A stretch of 32,979 nucleotides of DNA, taken from Gammaproteobacteria bacterium (GTDB taxonomy: Bacteria; Pseudomonadota; Gammaproteobacteria; S144-34). Below, piece after piece: positions 30,076 to 32,979 of the stretch. The notes beneath the pieces were generated by a model. It was not told where the DNA came from, searched no databases, and saw only the letters and a list, made by a program, of their open reading frames with translations. Position 1 is the first letter of the stretch. Each line of letters begins with the position of its first letter. Location of the stretch: assembly GCA_026989495.1 (NCBI GenBank), contig JALSJE010000010.1, forward strand, positions 1-32,979, in the 5' to 3' direction. Both the position numbers and the translations under genes were made by a program.

Positions 30076-30867
30076 ATGCTGCCCCAGGCCCTGATCTTCG
30101 ACGTGGACGGGACGCTCGCCGAGACCGAGCGCGACGGCCACCGCATGGCCTTCAATGCCGCCTTCCGCGAGGCCGGGCTTGGCTGGACCTGGGACGAGGC
30201 GCTCTACGGGGAGCTGCTCGCCGTGGCCGGCGGCAAGGAACGCATCCGGGCATTCCTCTCACGCCACCAACCCGGCTTCGATCCCCCGGGCGGCGAATCC
30301 CTCGAGACGTTCGTCGCGCGCCTGCACCGGATGAAGAACGCGCACTTCGCGCGCCTGCTGGAGCAAGGCGCCGTCAACCTGCGTCCGGGGGTGGCGCGCC
30401 TCATCGGCGAGGCGCGCGCCGCCGGCGTGCCGCTCGCCATCGCCACCACCACCTCGCCGGAGAACGTGGAGCGCCTGCTGGCGCGCACGCTGGGGCCCGA
30501 GGCGCCGGGCTGGTTCGCCTGCATCGTCGCCGGCGACATGGTGCCCGCCAAGAAGCCCGCGCCGGATGCCTACCTGCGCGTGCTCGCGGAGCTGGATGCC
30601 GACCCGGGCCGCTGCATGGCCTTCGAGGATTCGGCCCAGGGGCTGAAGGCCGCCCGGACGGCGGGGCTGCCGGTCGTCGTCACGCCCAGCCACTATACCC
30701 GCGGCGAGGATTTCACCGGGGCCGCGCTGGTGGTGAGTGATCTCGGCGAGCCCGCGCGACCGTTTCGTGTCCTTGCCGGCGATGCCGGCGGGGCGGGGTG
30801 GGTGGACCTCGGCCTGATCCGTCGCCTGCTCGAGGGGCAGGCCCGCGCGCGCGAGGCCGTGCGGTGA
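30076..30867 (+). CDS. HAD-superfamily phosphatase, CbbY-like
   Basis: A 263-residue haloacid-dehalogenase-type hydrolase. Motif [11 protein letters not shown] carries the nucleophile and acid/base Asp residues, motif II is ATTTS, the motif III Lys is in AKKPAPDAY, and motif IV is [12 protein letters not shown]. The alpha-helical cap sits between motifs I and II. The sequence style is that of CbbY proteins, which dephosphorylate xylulose-1,5-bisphosphate in CO2-fixing bacteria, but other sugar phosphates are possible. The start at 30076 puts the nucleophile at about residue 9, as is normal. It overlaps the aminotransferase gene by 4 bases (GTGA). Confidence 0.9.
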   Translation: MLPQALIFDVDGTLAETERDGHRMAFNAAFREAGLGWTWDEALYGELLAVAGGKERIRAFLSRHQPGFDPPGGESLETFVARLHRMKNAHFARLLEQGAVNLRPGVARLIGEARAAGVPLAIATTTSPENVERLLARTLGPEAPGWFACIVAGDMVPAKKPAPDAYLRVLAELDADPGRCMAFEDSAQGLKAARTAGLPVVVTPSHYTRGEDFTGAALVVSDLGEPARPFRVLAGDAGGAGWVDLGLIRRLLEGQARAREAVR

Positions 30868-32051
30868 TCGATGCCGCCGGATGCGGGCGCGCTTCCGCGC
30901 CCCGTATGGCCGACATCGAGGGCTTCCGTGTCATGGCCCTGCTCGCGCGGGCGCGGGCGCTGGAGGCGGCAGGGCGCGACATCGTCCACATGGAGATCGG
31001 CGAGCCCGATTTCCCCACCCCGGCACCCGTGGTGCGGGCGGCGCAGGCGGCGCTCGCCGCCGGCCGGACCCATTACACGCCCGCCGCGGGGCTTCCGGCG
31101 CTGCGCGAGGCCATCGCCGGGTGGTATCGCGACCGCTTCGGTGTGGCGGTGGCGCCGGAGCGGGTGCTGGTGACCCCGGGGGCCTCGGGCGCGCTCCACC
31201 TGGTGCTGGCGGTGCTCGCGGGGCCGGGCGATCGGGTGCTGCTGCCGGAGCCCGGCTACCCCTGCAACCGCCATCTGGTGCGGCTGCTGGAAGCCTGTGC
31301 GGTGGGCGTGGACGCCGAGGGCGGCGGTCCGGCACCCGAGATCGTGGGCGCCGCCGCGCGCGGCGGGGCGGCCGCGCTGCTCGTGGCGAGCCCCGCCAAC
31401 CCCACCGGCGCGGTGCTTCCGCGCGCGCGTCTGGCGGCGCTGGCCGCGGAGGCCCGACGGGCAGGCGCCTGCCTGGTCTGCGACGAGATCTACCAGGGCC
31501 TGGCCTACGAGACCGAGGCCTGCACGGTGCTGGAGGTCGCGCCCGGGGCCTTCGTGGTCAACAGCTTCTCCAAGTACTTCGGCATGACGGGGTGGCGGCT
31601 GGGCTGGATCGTGGCGCCGCCAGCATGGCTCGAGCCCCTCGAGCGTCTCGCCCAGAACCTCTATCTCGCCGCGCCCACCCTCTCGCAGCATGCCGCGCTC
31701 GCGGCCTTCACCCCCGAGGCCCTGGACGAGCTCGAGCGGCGGCGCGAGGCCTTCCGTGCCCGCCGGGACTACCTCGCGCCGGCGCTCGAGTCCCTGGGCT
31801 TCCGGCTCGCGGCGCCTCCCGAGGGCGCCTTCTATCTCTATGCCGATTGCAGCGCCTTCACGGACGATGCCGAGGCCTTCGCCGCGCGCCTGCTGGAGGA
31901 GGCGGGCGTGGCCGTCACGCCCGGGGCCGACTTCGGCGGCGCGCACGCGGGCAGGCGCCTGCGCTTCGCCTATACCGCCCCGATCGAGCGCCTGCGCGAG
32001 GGCGTCGAGCGCCTGCGTTCGTTCCTGGGCCGGCCGCGCCGGACCGGATGA
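30864..32051 (+). CDS. Class I/II PLP-dependent aminotransferase
   Basis: A 395-residue fold-type I enzyme. Landmarks are VHMEIGEPDFPTPAPV near the N-terminus, VTPGASGALHLV (PLP phosphate loop), SPANPTGAV, CDEIYQGLAY, and NSFSKYFGMTGWRLGW with the PLP Lys at about 237. The C-terminal RLRFAYT contains the carboxylate-binding Arg. It belongs to the aspartate/alanine aminotransferase subgroup; the exact substrate is not clear. I prefer the GTG at 30864, which overlaps the HAD stop and gives a lead of ordinary length before DIEGFRVMALLARA. ATG 30906 would start almost inside that segment. Confidence 0.93.
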   Translation: MIDAAGCGRASAPRMADIEGFRVMALLARARALEAAGRDIVHMEIGEPDFPTPAPVVRAAQAALAAGRTHYTPAAGLPALREAIAGWYRDRFGVAVAPERVLVTPGASGALHLVLAVLAGPGDRVLLPEPGYPCNRHLVRLLEACAVGVDAEGGGPAPEIVGAAARGGAAALLVASPANPTGAVLPRARLAALAAEARRAGACLVCDEIYQGLAYETEACTVLEVAPGAFVVNSFSKYFGMTGWRLGWIVAPPAWLEPLERLAQNLYLAAPTLSQHAALAAFTPEALDELERRREAFRARRDYLAPALESLGFRLAAPPEGAFYLYADCSAFTDDAEAFAARLLEEAGVAVTPGADFGGAHAGRRLRFAYTAPIERLREGVERLRSFLGRPRRTG

Positions 32052-32332
32052 TTCGAAATCCTGGCCCAGGGCGTACCCGTGGTGACGTTTTGCGGCACTT
32101 TGTGACCGGTTTCGCAGGGTGCGCGTGACATGGCAGCAGCCATGCCGAGCCACCGTTGAGATCCTGACTCCTGGGCACCTGGCCGGTTTCCCCAGCTCTA
32201 TCAGAGCGTTCCGTCTGTTTCGTTTTCCAGGTGGCAGAGACGCCGTCGCGGCGGTCTCGGCCTTCCCGTAGCAGGCATGCCGATTGCTTGTGAACCCGGT
32301 GGTGACAACGGGCTGGAGGTGGGAGACGGACC
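32052..32332 (+). promoter_or_regulatory. Intergenic region with a sigma54-type promoter (32273-32287)
   Basis: AGGCATGCCGATTGC at 32273-32287 matches the sigma54 consensus TGGCACG-N4-TTGC, with both invariant dinucleotides GG and GC at the correct spacing. The start would be near 32299, 34 bases before the pilin-like gene. PilR-sigma54 control of type IV pilin genes is well known. The remainder has a small hairpin CATGGC/GCCATG (32129-32144) and nothing else I recognise. Base composition is visibly less GC-rich than upstream. Confidence 0.65.
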
Positions 32333-32761
32333 ATGGGCTGGAGCCGTAGGGATCTGATGCATGGTCGCACTAGGGGCTTCACGCTGGTGGAGCTTCTGGT
32401 GACGCTGGCGGTGCTGGTCCTGGTCCTGACCGTTGCGATCCCCTCCATGCGCAATTTCGTAAAAAACGGGCGTCTGACCAGTGCCGCCAACGACCTCGCG
32501 GCTACGCTCGCGTTTGCGCGCAGCGAGGCGGTCCGGCGTGGCCGTCCCGTCACCGTGTGTGCCAGCACCGACGGCTCAAGCTGCGATACCGCAGACTGGG
32601 AGCGGGGCTGGATCGTCTTTACCGATGGCGGCACCGCCGGGAGCGTGGATGGTTCGGACCAGGTGCTTCGCGTGCAGGGAAAGGCTGGTGACGGTGTGGA
32701 GATAGACCTTTCGGGCACGAGCTATGTCCGGTTCCTGGGTACGGGCGAACTTCAGAGCTGA
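32333..32761 (+). CDS. Type IV minor pilin / pseudopilin, FimT/GspH family
   Basis: A 142-residue class III secretion-signal protein. The leader ends in RTRG, and prepilin peptidase should cut before F16 in GFTLVELLVTLAV, with the key Glu at +5 (E20). The hydrophobic helix (16-38) is the pilin spine. The globular part has the GspH/FimT features SAANDLAATLAFARSEAVRRG, two Cys in VCASTDGSSC (likely disulfide) and WERGWIVFTD. Minor pilins of this family prime pilus assembly, and some bind DNA. GGGAG precedes ATG 32333; ATG 32357 would also leave a functional leader. Less GC-biased codon use than its neighbours. Confidence 0.92.
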   Translation: MGWSRRDLMHGRTRGFTLVELLVTLAVLVLVLTVAIPSMRNFVKNGRLTSAANDLAATLAFARSEAVRRGRPVTVCASTDGSSCDTADWERGWIVFTDGGTAGSVDGSDQVLRVQGKAGDGVEIDLSGTSYVRFLGTGELQS

Positions 32762-32790
32762 GGTGGCGTGTGCAAACGTGGGGTAAGGGC

Positions 32791-32979
32791 ATGAGGACAC
32801 GAGATTACGCTGGGTTGGGGGCTGCACGGGGAGATCGCTCTGGTGGCATGGCACGCCTGATCGGTGTGCTGGCTGTGGGCATGGCCTTGGTGTTGGGCAC
32901 GGCCCCCAAGGCTGACGCGCATCCCTGGGGCGGCTGGTGGGGCGGTTCCAGCGGTTCGAGCGGTTCAAGCGGTTCCAGC
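32791..32979 (+). CDS. Secreted protein with Gly-Ser repeats (partial, cut by window end)
   Basis: The first 63 codons only. An N-terminal Arg-containing segment is followed by a hydrophobic core (ARLIGVLAVGMALVLG) and a probable signal-peptidase site after APKADA (about residue 43). The mature part begins HPWGGWWGG and then repeats Gly-Ser-Ser. Initiation at the internal ATG (residue 20) would give a more typical signal peptide. No strong ribosome-binding site is clear (GGGTAAGGGC lies just before ATG 32791). The family cannot be named from this fragment. Confidence 0.65.
   Translation, partial: MRTRDYAGLGAARGDRSGGMARLIGVLAVGMALVLGTAPKADAHPWGGWWGGSSGSSGSSGSS
32944..32979 (+). repeat. Tandem 9-bp coding repeat (GGTTCNAGC)
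   Basis: Four consecutive 9-bp units, GGTTCCAGC, GGTTCGAGC, GGTTCAAGC and GGTTCCAGC, each encoding Gly-Ser-Ser. The array runs off the window end. Only the third base of the middle codon varies, showing selection for the protein repeat or a recent expansion. Confidence 0.9.

Overview
This is one 33-kb piece of a very GC-rich bacterial chromosome. Gene content suggests a sulfur-metabolising gammaproteobacterium of the Chromatiales/Ectothiorhodospiraceae kind: dsrAB, a TauE/SafE-type exporter, RecBCD, DksA, GluQ-RS, CCA-encoded tRNAs, FNR-, Fur-, sigma28- and sigma54-like sites, PilZ and type IV pilin genes. The taxon is an inference from gene content, not a match.

Layout. 1-1461: the 3' end of groEL with its terminator, a decayed tyrosine-recombinase gene beside tRNA-Val (a relic integration site), and an intergenic hairpin-doublet repeat. 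1545-3173 (minus): a eukaryotic-like protein kinase and a PP2C phosphatase in one operon. 3292-5188 (plus): gltX, tRNA-Ala(GGC), a 62-residue membrane protein and tRNA-Glu(TTC). 5211-5879 (minus): a thioredoxin-fold/HEAT protein. 5953-14673 (plus): recC-recB-recD with overlapping ends. 14735-17243 (plus): dsrAB behind an FNR-type box, with a terminator-like hairpin in the leader. 17240-17523 (minus): a small convergent gene under a perfect Fur-type palindrome. 17524-17991: a gene-free, repeat-bearing gap. 17992-19672 (minus): a chemoreceptor with a C-terminal hemerythrin and a sigma28-like promoter.

19706-23958 (minus): a membrane fusion protein, an ABC ATPase and two tandem MacB-type permeases. 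24007-25534 (minus): a TauE/SafE permease and a small membrane protein with a histidine-striped helix. 25683-26090 (minus): a solitary MbcA/ParS/Xre-type protein. 26217-27852: a UMF1-type MFS transporter and a PilZ protein that converge and overlap. 28297-29971 (minus): DksA with a histone-H1-like tail, then GluQ-RS. 30076-32051 (plus): a HAD phosphatase overlapping a class I aminotransferase. 32273-32979 (plus): a sigma54-like promoter, a FimT/GspH pseudopilin, and the start of a secreted Gly-Ser-repeat protein cut by the window end.

The most interesting block is 14.7-25.5 kb. A two-gene dsrAB unit, lacking the usual dsrEFHC and dsrMKJOP neighbours, carries an anaerobic-type control site and sits beside an iron-type control site, a probable O2-binding hemerythrin chemoreceptor and a possible sulfite exporter. 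Whether these work as one redox-sulfur module is inference. Most long open frames opposite these genes are by-products of the extreme GC content and were left out.
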